Below, piece by piece: positions 50,690 through 59,181 of a DNA stretch of 64,000 nucleotides; positions within the stretch are counted from its first letter, which is position 1, and each line of letters starts with the position of its first letter. The notes below the pieces were generated by a model. The model was not told the DNA's origin and ran no database searches. It saw only the letters and a program-made list of their open reading frames with translations. Location: positions 62,001 to 126,000 of the forward strand of contig JAKVBK010000003.1 of the NCBI GenBank assembly GCA_022447275.1. The letters are read 5' to 3'. Made by a program: the position numbers and the translations under genes. This DNA comes from Oceanicola sp. GTDB lineage: Bacteria; Pseudomonadota; Alphaproteobacteria; Rhodobacterales; Rhodobacteraceae.

Positions 50690-51450
50690 TACAGAACTCC
50701 CGCTTCTTCTTTCAGTTTCGAAACAAGCTCTTCGACCGAGCCAACCTTTACGCCTGCAGCGCGGGCTTCGGGCTCAGTGGTCTTGACCACCTCAAGACGG
50801 GGCGCCACGTCAACGCCGTAATCCGCCGGTGTCTTTTCATCGAGAGGCTTTTTCTTGGCCTTCATGATGTTGGGCAGCGAGGCATACCGCGGCTCGTTGA
50901 GACGCAGATCGACCGAGATCACAGCCGGCAGCTTGGTCTCGATGGTTTGCAGGCCGCCATCCACTTCGCGGGTCACGGTTGCAGCGCCATCGGCGATTTT
51001 GACCTCAGATGCGAAGGTGGCCTGACCCCAACCCAGCAGGGCAGACAGCATCTGACCCGTGGCGTTCATGTCATTGTCGATCGCCTGCTTGCCGCACAGG
51101 ATCAGCTCGGCGCCTTCCTCTTCGGCCACGCCTTTGAGGATCTTTGCGACGGCGAGCGGCTCGATATCGGTGTGCACATCATCGGCAGCGACCACCAGGA
51201 TGGCGCGGTCTGCGCCCATGGCGAGGGCCGTGCGCAGGGTTTCCTGGCTCTGCTTGACCCCGATCGAGACCGCAACGATCTCTGTGACGGTGCCGCTTTC
51301 CTTGAGGCGAATGGCCTCTTCCACAGCGATCTCGTCGAATGGGTTCATCGACATCTTGACGTTGGCCAGGTCAACACCTGACCCGTCAGCTTTGACGCGG
51401 ACCTTCACGTTGTAATCGATCACGCGTTTGACAGGTACCAAGACCTTCAT
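50689..51450 (-). CDS. etfB: electron transfer flavoprotein beta subunit
   Basis: This 253-residue protein starts [47 protein letters not shown], the EtfB hallmark, and has the AMP-binding region [22 protein letters not shown] and the recognition-loop region [43 protein letters not shown]. It binds acyl-CoA dehydrogenases and pairs with EtfA. An AGGAGG element lies eight bases before the ATG. A 235-bp gap with a terminator-like hairpin separates it from the cobalamin adenosyltransferase gene, so it has its own promoter. Confidence 0.96.
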   Translation of the reverse strand: MKVLVPVKRVIDYNVKVRVKADGSGVDLANVKMSMNPFDEIAVEEAIRLKESGTVTEIVAVSIGVKQSQETLRTALAMGADRAILVVAADDVHTDIEPLAVAKILKGVAEEEGAELILCGKQAIDNDMNATGQMLSALLGWGQATFASEVKIADGAATVTREVDGGLQTIETKLPAVISVDLRLNEPRYASLPNIMKAKKKPLDEKTPADYGVDVAPRLEVVKTTEPEARAAGVKVGSVEELVSKLKEEAGVL

Positions 51451-51560
51451 GGCAGCAAGCCTCCTTGGGGTGTCGGAACAGTGTGCTCCGATGTCTGCGA
51501 AAATATCCGTTGGCTGACAGATAGGCGATCACAGGCCCTTGGGACAGGGCCAAACCGACA

Positions 51561-51586
51561 AAACGTGACGTCCAGACGCCACGTTT
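51561..51586 (-). terminator. terminator after the adenosyltransferase gene
   Basis: On the minus strand AAACGTG and CACGTTT form a stem, continued inside by CGT/ACG after one mismatch. The right arm runs into TTTTG. It lies about 100 bases downstream of the adenosyltransferase stop and 110 bases upstream of etfB. Confidence 0.55.
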
Positions 51587-51685
51587 CGGCATTTTCTTTC
51601 GTGCCGGTCCTTCGGGGGCGCGAGAATCCTGCCAGCCTGAAAATATCAGATTGTTTTTCGCAGCCAGGCAGCCCCGATGGCGCGG

Positions 51686-52258
51686 TCAGCGGTTCGCGCC
51701 GGGCACCCACAAAACATCTGCCTTGCCATCGTCATTGGCGATGCGGGCGGCCACGAAGAACCAGTCGCTCAAGCGATTGAGGTATTTCACCGCATCGGGG
51801 TTGATGGCCTCCATCGTGGCCAATTCTACCGACAGGCGCTCGGCTCTGCGCGACACCGTCCGGCACAGGTGCAGATGGGCGGCGAGCGCAGTTCCGCCGG
51901 GCAGGATGAAGCTGCGCAGGGGGGCAAGTTTTGCGTTCATGTCATCGATTTCGGCTTCCAGACGGCTGACCTGCGTGGCGGCAACGCGCAGGGGCGGGTA
52001 CTCGGATTCCGCATCTCTTTCCATGTCGGGGCGGCATAGATCCGCGCCAAGATCGAACAGATCATTCTGGATCAGCTCAAGCCGCGCATCCATCTCACCT
52101 TCGGCATGCAGGCGGGCCATTCCAACGGTGGCGTTGCACTCATCGACGGTTCCATAGCTTTCAACCCGGGTGGAATGCTTGGCGACGCGCGCGCCATTGC
52201 CCAAGGCTGTTTCACCGGCATCCCCGGTTTTGGTGTAGATCTTGTTGAGAACAACCAT
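51686..52258 (-). CDS. cob(I)alamin adenosyltransferase, PduO type
   Basis: ATG 52258 with GGGAG seven bases before it gives 190 residues. The longer frame is not needed. The PduO/MMAB signature is clear: MVVLNKIYTKTGDAGETALGNGARVAKHSTRVESYGTVDECNA, then FILPGGTALAAHLHLCRTVSRRAERL and YLNRLSDWFFVAARI, in the usual five-helix bundle. It makes adenosylcobalamin, needed by ethylmalonyl-CoA and methylmalonyl-CoA mutases, which fits the ethylmalonyl-CoA pathway genes here. The twin-TM gene starts just upstream and is probably co-transcribed. Confidence 0.93.
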   Translation of the reverse strand: MVVLNKIYTKTGDAGETALGNGARVAKHSTRVESYGTVDECNATVGMARLHAEGEMDARLELIQNDLFDLGADLCRPDMERDAESEYPPLRVAATQVSRLEAEIDDMNAKLAPLRSFILPGGTALAAHLHLCRTVSRRAERLSVELATMEAINPDAVKYLNRLSDWFFVAARIANDDGKADVLWVPGANR

Positions 52259-52260
52259 GC

Positions 52261-52464
52261 TCAGCTCCCTTGGCGCAAAGCCACGAAAAGAAGGATCAAA
52301 AGAACCGCAACGAATTGCGCGCCGATGCGCCACTGCATCAGCTTATTGCCATATTTGTGGTTGAAGGCACCGCCGCGGCCAAAGCCGCCTATGCCCACGA
52401 TCAGAATGCCGGCCACCAAGAGGCAGGCGAGGGCGACCACGATAAAGAGGGGATCATCGGCCAT
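52261..52464 (-). CDS. small twin-transmembrane protein, HIG1-like
   Basis: This 67-residue protein has two membrane helices (about residues 5-25 and 47-63) joined by a short loop with GGFGRGGAFNHKYGNKLMQWRIGAQ. The RYGN/W-R-like pattern in the loop recalls HIG1-domain proteins that associate with respiratory complexes. It lies two bases upstream of the adenosyltransferase gene on the same strand. A respiratory assembly role is inferred from the family resemblance only. Confidence 0.75.
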   Translation of the reverse strand: MADDPLFIVVALACLLVAGILIVGIGGFGRGGAFNHKYGNKLMQWRIGAQFVAVLLILLFVALRQGS

Positions 52465-52540
52465 AGGGTGCTCCGTTTCATCAAGATGTTCTCGGCCACA
52501 TAGCGGCTGACGGGCAAAAAGCGAACCCTTCAGGCGCGCC

Positions 52541-53374
52541 TCAGGCGCGACGCAGCACCGCGTCCAGCCAGCGGGCAGGCAGCAAGCGGATCAGGACGGC
52601 CATGATATGGGTCGGTGTTGTGATCCGATAGCGCGGCTTCGGATTGCGGCTTTCCAGAATGCGTGCCAGCACCTTTGTAACAGCATCGGCAGGTAGCTCA
52701 AACCGGTCAGGGCCAGTGTCCTTGTACAGACGATTGAGCAGGGTTTTGCGATACTGTTCTGCGCGGGGGCTGGTTTCCCAATCGATCCAGCGTTCGAATG
52801 GCGGGATGGAATTCTGCCGGATCTGCGACGTGATCGGGCCGGGCTGGATCAAGACGATGCGCACCGGTGTATCGGCCATCTCAAGGCGCAGCACACCGGT
52901 CAGCCCTTCCAAAGCAAATTTCGATGACACATAGGCCCCACGCCATTTCAATGGGATGAAGCCCAAGATCGAAGAGTTGTTGACGATTGTCCCGCCCTTT
53001 TCCCGCATATGGGGGAGCACAAGGCGCGTCAGCGCATGCAGGCCAAAAACATTCGTTTCATAGACCTGGCGCAGGCCATCCTCGGGCAGATCTTCCACGG
53101 CGCCGGGCAGCGCGAAGGCAGCGTTATTGAACAAAGCGTCGATGCGCCCGCCGGTTGCTTCCAACAGGGCGTTCAGGGCGGCCTCACGGCTGTCTTGGTC
53201 GGTCACGTCAAGCTGCAACGCCTCAAACCCGTCTGCGCGCAGACGCTCCACATCGCTCTCGGCGCGGGCGGTGGCAAAGACGCGCCAACCCCGCGCCGCC
53301 ATGCCATGCGCCGCATCCAGACCGATCCCGGAGGAGCATCCGGTAATGAGAAGTACCTTCTTGTCAGCCATCAT
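52541..53374 (-). CDS. SDR-family NAD(P)-dependent oxidoreductase
   Basis: This 277-residue classical short-chain dehydrogenase has the cofactor motif LITGCSSGIGLDAA, LFNNAAFALPG (NNAG-like), active-site Ser in VNNSSILGFIPLKW and the intact YVSSKFALEG (YxxxK). Arg in ATARAES after the second strand suggests NADP(H). The C-terminal region, including PTHIMAVLIRLLPARWLDAVLRRA, resembles retinol-dehydrogenase-like or YbbO-like SDRs that can associate with membranes. The substrate is unknown. Two ATG codons lie in tandem at the start. Confidence 0.87.
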   Translation of the reverse strand: MMADKKVLLITGCSSGIGLDAAHGMAARGWRVFATARAESDVERLRADGFEALQLDVTDQDSREAALNALLEATGGRIDALFNNAAFALPGAVEDLPEDGLRQVYETNVFGLHALTRLVLPHMREKGGTIVNNSSILGFIPLKWRGAYVSSKFALEGLTGVLRLEMADTPVRIVLIQPGPITSQIRQNSIPPFERWIDWETSPRAEQYRKTLLNRLYKDTGPDRFELPADAVTKVLARILESRNPKPRYRITTPTHIMAVLIRLLPARWLDAVLRRA

Positions 53375-53489
53375 TGCGCTTCTCTCCTACCCCATTGAAG
53401 CGGCGCAGAATGAAGGTGGCAGGCCACAGAGGCTTGCTGGGCGGTCCGCCCCTCTTTCTCCGCGATTGATCCTGTGTTTTCCGCCTGTA

Positions 53490-54452
53490 TCAGGCAGCAA
53501 GCCCTCGCGTGCCCATTTCAAGGAACTTTTCGCGCCGGGCCGTGATCAGGGCCTTGCGATCCATGCCATTCAATTCGTTCAGCATCGACTGTGTCGCCCG
53601 TCCAACCCGCTCGATCACCTCGTCGCGATGGCGCTGAGCGCCGCCCACCGGCTCGCTGATGATGCGGTCGATCACGCCGAGCGACTTGAGGTCTTGGGCG
53701 GTCAGACGCAGGGCGTCGGCCGCTTCACGCATCTTGTCGGCCGCTTTCCACAGGATCGAAGCGCAGCCCTCCGGTGAGATCACCGAGTAGACAGAGTGTT
53801 CGAGCATCGCCAGGCGGTTGGCCGTTGCAAAGGCGACGGCCCCACCCGAGCCCCCTTCGCCGATGATCACCGAGACCAGCGGAACGCCAATCTCGAGGCA
53901 TTTCTGCGTGCAGCGCGCAATCGCTTCGGACTGGCCACGCTCTTCGGCGCCCTTGCCCGGATAGGCACCCGGCGTGTCCACAAGGGTCAGAACGGGCAGG
54001 TTGAAACGGTCGGCCATATCCATCAGGCGGATGGCCTTGCGATAGCCTTCCGGCCGCGCCATGCCGAAATTCCGCTCAAGGCGGGATGTCGTATCAGCGC
54101 CCTTTTCATGGCCGATAACCACCACTGGGCGATCATTGAAGCGGGCGATGCCCCCCATGACAGCATGGTCATCCGCAAAGCCGCGATCGCCGGCAAGCGG
54201 GGTATATTCCGTGAACAGGGCCTCAATATAGTCTTGGGTATGCGGCCGCTCCGGATGCCGGGCGATCTGGCATTTCCGCCACGCCGAGAGATCGGCATAG
54301 AGATCCGCCAGCAAGTCGGCTGCCTTGCCATCCAGGGCTTCGGCTTGGCCCGTCAGATCAGCTTCGGGGTTGGACTGGGCCATGGCCCGCAACTCTTCGG
54401 CTTTGCCTTCGATTTCGGCCAGGGGCTTTTCAAAGTCTAGATAGTGGCTCAT
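53490..54452 (-). CDS. accA: acetyl-CoA carboxylase carboxyltransferase alpha subunit
   Basis: This 320-residue protein matches AccA from [21 protein letters not shown] through [66 protein letters not shown] and [40 protein letters not shown], ending GTRGLAA. With AccD it transfers carboxyl from carboxybiotin to acetyl-CoA for fatty acid synthesis. AccD, AccB and AccC are not in the window, which is normal for these genomes. Confidence 0.96.
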   Translation of the reverse strand: MSHYLDFEKPLAEIEGKAEELRAMAQSNPEADLTGQAEALDGKAADLLADLYADLSAWRKCQIARHPERPHTQDYIEALFTEYTPLAGDRGFADDHAVMGGIARFNDRPVVVIGHEKGADTTSRLERNFGMARPEGYRKAIRLMDMADRFNLPVLTLVDTPGAYPGKGAEERGQSEAIARCTQKCLEIGVPLVSVIIGEGGSGGAVAFATANRLAMLEHSVYSVISPEGCASILWKAADKMREAADALRLTAQDLKSLGVIDRIISEPVGGAQRHRDEVIERVGRATQSMLNELNGMDRKALITARREKFLEMGTRGLAA

Positions 54453-54566
54453 GGGTCTCTCCGCACTCTGCCGCCTATATGCGCGTCAAAACGCATCTGT
54501 GCAACGGGTCTCAGGGGCTGGGGGCTTGCGCAAATGCCGCAAGGGCAGGGCCGCAGTCGCAGAAGC

Positions 54567-55217
54567 CTAGCCTTTGCTCAGGTTGCTGTGCCCGGCATCG
54601 GTCAACTGGTAGGTGCCCAGATCAATCTTCTCAAACCAGCCGTAGTGATTGTCGCGCATCATCCGCGTGGCATGGGTTACGCCGGTGCTTTTGGCCACAA
54701 CCGCCCCCTTGCTCGGCCCATGTTCGGCCAGATAGGCCGCGATAGCGCGCGCATCCTGCCGATAGGCCGTGACAAGCCCCGTTCGCGTGGCCCCGCCCTG
54801 CGTCGGATCCCCCCGTCTGCGCGCAAATTCCCGCAAAAGCGCTTGTGTCTTGCGGGGGGATTTGCGCGGCGCATAGGGGCCCGGATCCGCGTGCACTTCC
54901 ACCAACCCATCTGAAAGCCGCACGGTGATCACGCCCAATCCAAGACGGCGGGCCAATGCAACATTGTCTTTCAGCGCGCGGGCAAACCGCTTTCCCGGGC
55001 TGCGCGGCACGGCCATGTAGACAGTGTCGGAGACGGCCAACCGCGCAATACATTGATGGAAAAGCGACAGGGAAAACCCGGTTTTCAGTTCAATCACGAC
55101 AGGGTCTTCGCCGGGCCGCATCGCCACGAGGTCCGCCGGACCAATCTCGCCTTTCACCTCATAGCCTTGGCCTTGGAGGAAGGTTTTCAAAGGCGGATAA
55201 AGCTCTGTTTCACGCAT
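54567..55217 (-). CDS. DUF2161 protein, PD-(D/E)XK nuclease-like
   Basis: This 216-residue protein opens MRETELYPPLKTFLQGQGYEVKGEIGPADLVAMRPGEDPVVIELKTGFSLSLFHQ. The E-x(n)-D-x(n)-E-x-K arrangement (Glu near 23, Asp near 28, ELK near 43-45) is that of a PD-(D/E)XK nuclease fold. A C-terminal winged-helix-like part ends YQLTDAGHSNLSKG. DUF2161 proteins are annotated as nuclease-like, but no substrate is known. No restriction-modification or phage genes are nearby. A terminator-like hairpin lies upstream, so it is transcribed separately from the lyase gene. Confidence 0.8.
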   Translation of the reverse strand: MRETELYPPLKTFLQGQGYEVKGEIGPADLVAMRPGEDPVVIELKTGFSLSLFHQCIARLAVSDTVYMAVPRSPGKRFARALKDNVALARRLGLGVITVRLSDGLVEVHADPGPYAPRKSPRKTQALLREFARRRGDPTQGGATRTGLVTAYRQDARAIAAYLAEHGPSKGAVVAKSTGVTHATRMMRDNHYGWFEKIDLGTYQLTDAGHSNLSKG

Positions 55218-55305
55218 GCTCAGAGCGTTGCCGCTCGGGCTGAGAGGTGCAAGTCAAAACCCGAGCGTTCCTCGCGGGTGCGCCGAAAACCGCATGCAAA
55301 GACAG

Positions 55306-55343
55306 GAAACGGGCCACTGATATTATCAGCGGCCCGCAGTTTC
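55306..55343 (-). terminator. terminator of the malyl-CoA lyase gene
   Basis: GAAAC, GGGCC and CTGA pair with TCAG, GGCCC and GTTTC, forming a long interrupted stem with a TATTA loop, about 25 bases beyond the lyase stop on the minus strand. The minus-strand continuation reads TTTCCTGTCTTT. Confidence 0.7.
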
Positions 55344-55367
55344 TGTCTCACAGGGAAGGGAAAGCCC

Positions 55368-56327
55368 TCAAGCAGCGCCAATCAGTTCAGACTGCTTCAC
55401 AATCACTTCGGCCTGCTTGATCGAGGCGATATCCACCAGACGCCCCTTGTAAACGGTCGCCCCGGCCCCTTCCGCCTTGGCTTTTTCCATCGCCGCAAGA
55501 ATCTCCCGCGCTTCCAACACCGCTTGCTCTGATGGGGTGAATACCTCGTTTGCCAGCGCCACCTGCTTGGGGTGAATGGCCCATTTGCCAACCATGCCCA
55601 AAGTGGCAGAGCGACGCGCCTGCGCCTTAAAGCCTTCGCTGTCCGAGAAATCGCCGAACGGCCCGTCGACAGGCAAAACGCCATGGGTGCGGCAGGCGGC
55701 CACGATCGCGGCTTGGGCCCAATGCCAAGGGTCTGCCCAATGGCGTTCGCCCTCGCGATGCATGTAGTAATTTTCCTGCGTGCCGCCGATGCCGGTGGTC
55801 TGCATTCCCATCGAGGCCGCGAAATCAGCGGCGCCAAGACTCATGGCCTGCAGCCGTGGCGACGCTGCAGCAATTTCTTCCACGTGGCTGATGCCCGCGG
55901 CGCTTTCGATAATCACCTCGAAAGAAATCGGCTTGCTGCGCCCCTTCGCCGCCTCCACGGCCGTTACCAGAGCATCCACCGCATAGAGATCGCCTGCGCA
56001 GCCAACCTTGGGGATCATGATCTGGTCGAGGCGGTCTGAGGCCTGTTCCAGCAGGTCCACCACGTCGCGATACCAATAGGGGGTGTCTAGCCCATTGATG
56101 CGCACCGAAAGTGTCTTGCTGCCCCAATCAACATCCCCAATGGCCTCGATGATGTTCTTGCGTGCTGCGTCTTTGTCATCCGGTGCGACAGAGTCCTCGA
56201 GATCCAGATTGATCACATCCGCGTCCGAGGCCGCCATTTTTTCAAAAATGGCTGGGCGCGATCCGGGCCCAAACAACTGGCAACGGTTGGGGCGTGAAGG
56301 CGGGGTGGGCTGCAGGCGGAAGCTCAT
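55368..56327 (-). CDS. mcl1: L-malyl-CoA / beta-methylmalyl-CoA lyase
   Basis: This 319-residue CitE-like protein starts MSFRLQPTPPSRPNRCQLFGPG and has VINLDLEDSVAPDDKDAAR (Mg and CoA binding), LDQIMIPKVG, SFEVIIESAAGISHVEEIA and the family hallmark LGAADFAASMGMQTTGIGGTQENYYMH, then GMVGKWAIHPKQVALANEVF. It closely follows what I recall of Mcl1 of Rhodobacter sphaeroides, which cleaves methylmalyl-CoA to propionyl-CoA and glyoxylate and condenses acetyl-CoA with glyoxylate in the ethylmalonyl-CoA pathway. Together with mcd at 22014 it indicates acetate assimilation by that pathway rather than the glyoxylate bypass. Confidence 0.94.
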   Translation of the reverse strand: MSFRLQPTPPSRPNRCQLFGPGSRPAIFEKMAASDADVINLDLEDSVAPDDKDAARKNIIEAIGDVDWGSKTLSVRINGLDTPYWYRDVVDLLEQASDRLDQIMIPKVGCAGDLYAVDALVTAVEAAKGRSKPISFEVIIESAAGISHVEEIAAASPRLQAMSLGAADFAASMGMQTTGIGGTQENYYMHREGERHWADPWHWAQAAIVAACRTHGVLPVDGPFGDFSDSEGFKAQARRSATLGMVGKWAIHPKQVALANEVFTPSEQAVLEAREILAAMEKAKAEGAGATVYKGRLVDIASIKQAEVIVKQSELIGAA

Positions 56328-56649
56328 CGAAACGTTCTCCGGTAATCATCTTGCGTGTTTCGCTGCTCGGCTTGCTAGAATATTGCGCAGAGGCCCGCAA
56401 CCGCCTTTTCGCACCCGCAGAAGAAATGCCGCAAAGCGGAGAAAGCTCTGCCGCAACGTCATAGAAAGGGCCGCAGCAGCGCAGACTGCAAGGCCCGTGA
56501 TGACTGTCTCAATCACGTCAAACGGCCACGAATCCGATGACCCCAGACGGGCATAAGCGCCCTGCCGTCTTTGTCTTGAAAATACTCCGGGGGAGCGCCC
56601 CTCTCAGGGGCGCGGGGGCAGCGCCCCCCCGCGCGAGCGCCTTTTGCGC
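56328..56649. other. 322-bp intergenic region with three GC hairpins
   Basis: No gene is supported here. A 56-codon minus-strand frame at 56346-56516 lacks a ribosome-binding site. The region should contain the mcl1 promoter (about 56330-56450) and, at 56577-56636, the terminator cluster of the plsC operon described separately. Confidence 0.6.
56577..56636 (-). repeat. terminator-hairpin cluster with the CTCC...GGAGTATTTT motif
   Basis: Read on the minus strand after the plsC stop, there are three stems: one around GGGGGC/GCCCCC (56614-56628), AGGGGCGC/GCGCCCCT transposed (56595-56613), and CTCC-CCC-GGAG (56585-56595) followed by TATTTTCAAG. The last unit matches the tail of the element at 37479-37506 in sequence and placement, which suggests a dispersed terminator-like repeat. 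Confidence 0.6.
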
Positions 56650-57414
56650 CTAAACCAAGCCAGTTTCTTGCAAAAGCCGATCTGAGGCCGTCTCAACAGT
56701 GGCTTCCAGCGTATCCATGAAGTCCTGCCGCTCCAGCCCCTGCGGAATCGTCGGCAGAAACTCGACAATGGCGGTCCCCGGTCGGCGGCCGATCCCGGTT
56801 CTCGGCCAGAAGGCGCCGACATTCGTAGCCACCGGCACCACCTCTTGCCCCGTTTCCTGATAGAGCGCCCCGACGCCTGCCTTGTAAGGCGCCTCAGCAC
56901 CCGGCGCGACACGGGTGCCTTGCGGATAGATAATCAATTGGCCCGGCTCGTCCGACTGGGCGGCCACGTCGGAGATCATCTTGGCCATGGCGACAGCCCC
57001 GCGCCCGCGTTCAACAGGGACAGATCGGATGCGCTTGGCATAGGCACCGATCACGGGCGTCCAGAGAAGTTCTCGCTTCATGATAAACCGCGCCGATGGC
57101 GCGGCCTCAAAGATCATCATGATATCGAGAAAAGACTGGTGCTTTGCCGCGACCAGAATTTCGCCCTCGGGTACCGGGCCGCGAACTTCGGTCCTGATCC
57201 CAACCATCCATTTCGCGCACCAAAAGACATAGCGGCTATAGGTTTTGCAGGCGGTGCGCGCCCCGTGAATGGAAACCACCGCATAGGGCAAGAAAATCAG
57301 GCCCAAAACCGCCATCATGACGTAGATATTGATGAGGAAAATCGCAGATCTCACCCACTGGATCGGCCCGATGGGGGGAAGGTCTACGCCCTTGGGGCGC
57401 GGCGTCTTGCTCAT
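56650..57414 (-). CDS. 1-acyl-sn-glycerol-3-phosphate acyltransferase (PlsC-like)
   Basis: ATG 57414 overlaps the ftsX stop (ATGA) and opens MSKTPRPKGVDLPPIGP, giving 254 residues. The longer frame reads through ftsX. A membrane segment lies at about residues 20-45. Acyltransferase motif I is HQSFLD (HX4D) in AAKHQSFLDIMM, motif II is KRELLWTPVIGAY, and motif III is IIYPQGTRVAPG. It should acylate lysophosphatidate in membrane lipid synthesis. Lyso-ornithine acyltransferases look similar. It forms the last gene of an ftsE-ftsX-plsC operon. Confidence 0.9.
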   Translation of the reverse strand: MSKTPRPKGVDLPPIGPIQWVRSAIFLINIYVMMAVLGLIFLPYAVVSIHGARTACKTYSRYVFWCAKWMVGIRTEVRGPVPEGEILVAAKHQSFLDIMMIFEAAPSARFIMKRELLWTPVIGAYAKRIRSVPVERGRGAVAMAKMISDVAAQSDEPGQLIIYPQGTRVAPGAEAPYKAGVGALYQETGQEVVPVATNVGAFWPRTGIGRRPGTAIVEFLPTIPQGLERQDFMDTLEATVETASDRLLQETGLV

Positions 57415-58325
57415 CTCAATGTCTCCAGGTTGCGCAGAGCGGCTGCGCGGGTGGCGGCATAGGCCACAAGGACGGATAGCACTGGAATGCAGAGGGGCCA
57501 CAGCCAATCCGTTCCCGAAAAGCCCAACCCTGTCAGCACACCGCCCTCCAGATCCTTGCTACCGGGCAGGAAAACAACGGCCAGCATACCCAGAGCTGTC
57601 CCCAGCACAGACCCGAGCGCTGCGCGTTGGGTAAAGCGGCGCACGAAGGCGCGGGCAATGTAAATGTCGGTGGCGCCCACCAGACGCAGGGTCTCGATGA
57701 TCCGTGCATTTGCTGCCAGCGCAGCCTGTGCTGCCAGCGTGATCATTGCAGCCATCGCCGCCGCGATCAACGCAAGCGATAGGCCCCCGAGGCTGCGCAA
57801 CCGGCCGGCAGCCTCTACGAGGGGCGCCCGCCACCGCCCGTGATCGTCCAGCACAGCTGCAGGCACTTCGCCCGCCAGACGCGCCCGCAGACCGGCACTG
57901 TCAAAAGAGGCATCGACGGCCACGTCGATGAGCACGGGCAGGGGCAGGTCTTCCAGCGGCAACGCATCGCCCAACCAAGGCGACAGCAGCGCTTGCTGCA
58001 TATCCGGGCCAATGGGCGCAGCTTTCGTGACCCCAGGTGTCTGAGATAAAATGGTCAGCGCCGCTTCGGTCTGAGCCGCAACCTCACCGTCGGGGGCTGA
58101 AATCCGCACAGTTACAGCCTGCGCCAGATCGCTAGACCAGCGTGCCGCCAATTGCCCCGCCGCGAGCGATAGCGCCAGGGCAAACACCGCCAGAAAGGCC
58201 ATCGCAGCGGCCGCAAACAGCGTGAGCCGCGCGGTGAAACCACTTGGGGGCACAACACGGCCCGCCGCAGCATCCGGGGTGAATATCGCCATGCCGAGGT
58301 TGCTTAGTCGGACGCGTTTGCTCAT
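57411..58325 (-). CDS. ftsX: cell division ABC transporter permease FtsX
   Basis: This 304-residue protein has an N-terminal cytoplasmic tail, helix 1 at about residues 28-52, a periplasmic domain (about 55-165) and three further helices (about 185-208, 230-252 and 272-296), the FtsX topology. ETLRLVGATDIYIARAFVRRF is the conserved cytoplasmic loop that contacts FtsE. FtsEX is an ABC-type mechanotransmitter that activates septal peptidoglycan hydrolases. It overlaps ftsE by four bases and plsC by four bases. No EnvC-like activator is seen nearby. Confidence 0.92.
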   Translation of the reverse strand: MSKRVRLSNLGMAIFTPDAAAGRVVPPSGFTARLTLFAAAAMAFLAVFALALSLAAGQLAARWSSDLAQAVTVRISAPDGEVAAQTEAALTILSQTPGVTKAAPIGPDMQQALLSPWLGDALPLEDLPLPVLIDVAVDASFDSAGLRARLAGEVPAAVLDDHGRWRAPLVEAAGRLRSLGGLSLALIAAAMAAMITLAAQAALAANARIIETLRLVGATDIYIARAFVRRFTQRAALGSVLGTALGMLAVVFLPGSKDLEGGVLTGLGFSGTDWLWPLCIPVLSVLVAYAATRAAALRNLETLR

Positions 58326-58993
58326 AGGTCTGCCCCCGCGGATTGCACTGCACCGCCGGAAATGCGCAGCACACGTGCTGAAACCTGTGCCTTTGCCGCC
58401 CGGATCAGGTTGAGGTCATGGGTGGCGATCAGCACAGTTTTACCCATGCGGTTCAGCTCGATCAGCAATTGCAGCAGACGCAGGGACATCTCCCAGTCGA
58501 CATTACCGGTCGGTTCGTCAGCCAGCACAATCTCGGGGGATAGGATCAGGGAGCGGGCCAAGGCAGCACGCTGGCGTTCCCCGCCCGATAGCTCGGGAGG
58601 CCGCGCCTCTTGCCGTTCGCTCAGCCCCACCCAGGCCAGCAATTGGGTCAGATCATCGCCAATTGAGGGTTTCCCCGCCACCGTGAGCGGCAGGGCCACA
58701 TTTTCGTTCAGTGGCAGGTGGTCCAGAAATTGCACCTGCTGGTGCACCATGCCCACGCGCCGCCGCAAACCGGCGATACCGTCCCGATCCAGCGAGGCAA
58801 CGTCCATGTCAAACAGGGTCAGCTTGCCCGCGGTGGGTGACAATTCCGCATTGCAAAGCCGCAGAAAGGTTGTCTTGCCAGCCCCGGAGGGCCCCGTCAG
58901 GAAATGAAAAGAACCCGGTGCCAAAGACATCGAAATATCAGACAGGATCAGCCTGTCCCCATACCCGTATGCGGCGTTTTCGAATGCGATCAC
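58322..58993 (-). CDS. ftsE: cell division ATP-binding protein FtsE
   Basis: A GTG start at 58993, seven bases after GGAGG, opens VIAFENAAYGYGDRLILSDIS (V read as Met). The frame itself stays open for 365 further codons across the opposite-strand zinc-ribbon gene, which is a GC-rich artefact. The 223-residue ATPase has Walker A GPSGAGKTTFLRL, signature LSGGERQRAALARSL, Walker B IVLADEPTGNVD and switch VLIATHDLNLI. It powers FtsX at the divisome. It is divergent from the zinc-ribbon gene. Confidence 0.93.
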   Translation of the reverse strand: MIAFENAAYGYGDRLILSDISMSLAPGSFHFLTGPSGAGKTTFLRLCNAELSPTAGKLTLFDMDVASLDRDGIAGLRRRVGMVHQQVQFLDHLPLNENVALPLTVAGKPSIGDDLTQLLAWVGLSERQEARPPELSGGERQRAALARSLILSPEIVLADEPTGNVDWEMSLRLLQLLIELNRMGKTVLIATHDLNLIRAAKAQVSARVLRISGGAVQSAGADL

Positions 58994-59181
58994 GTGCGTC
59001 CCTCCAACACTGAGCGATCTTTGCCTGATGCTGCGCCGGGTTTCAATCCAACGGAGCATAAGCTTTGGCAGGAAGCTGCTATTCCGCTGTGTCACGAGGA
59101 TGGGGCAAACCCTCTGGCGGCACGGGCTCGCTCCATGTACTGTTAACCCATCGAGCAAATGAGACGGGTGGAGACACGCCC

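Noticed and set aside
56346..56516. 56-codon minus-strand frame (GTG start) just upstream of mcl1
   Set aside because: The frame is open but has no ribosome-binding site and probably overlaps the mcl1 promoter. A hydrophobic stretch is present, but not enough to call a gene.
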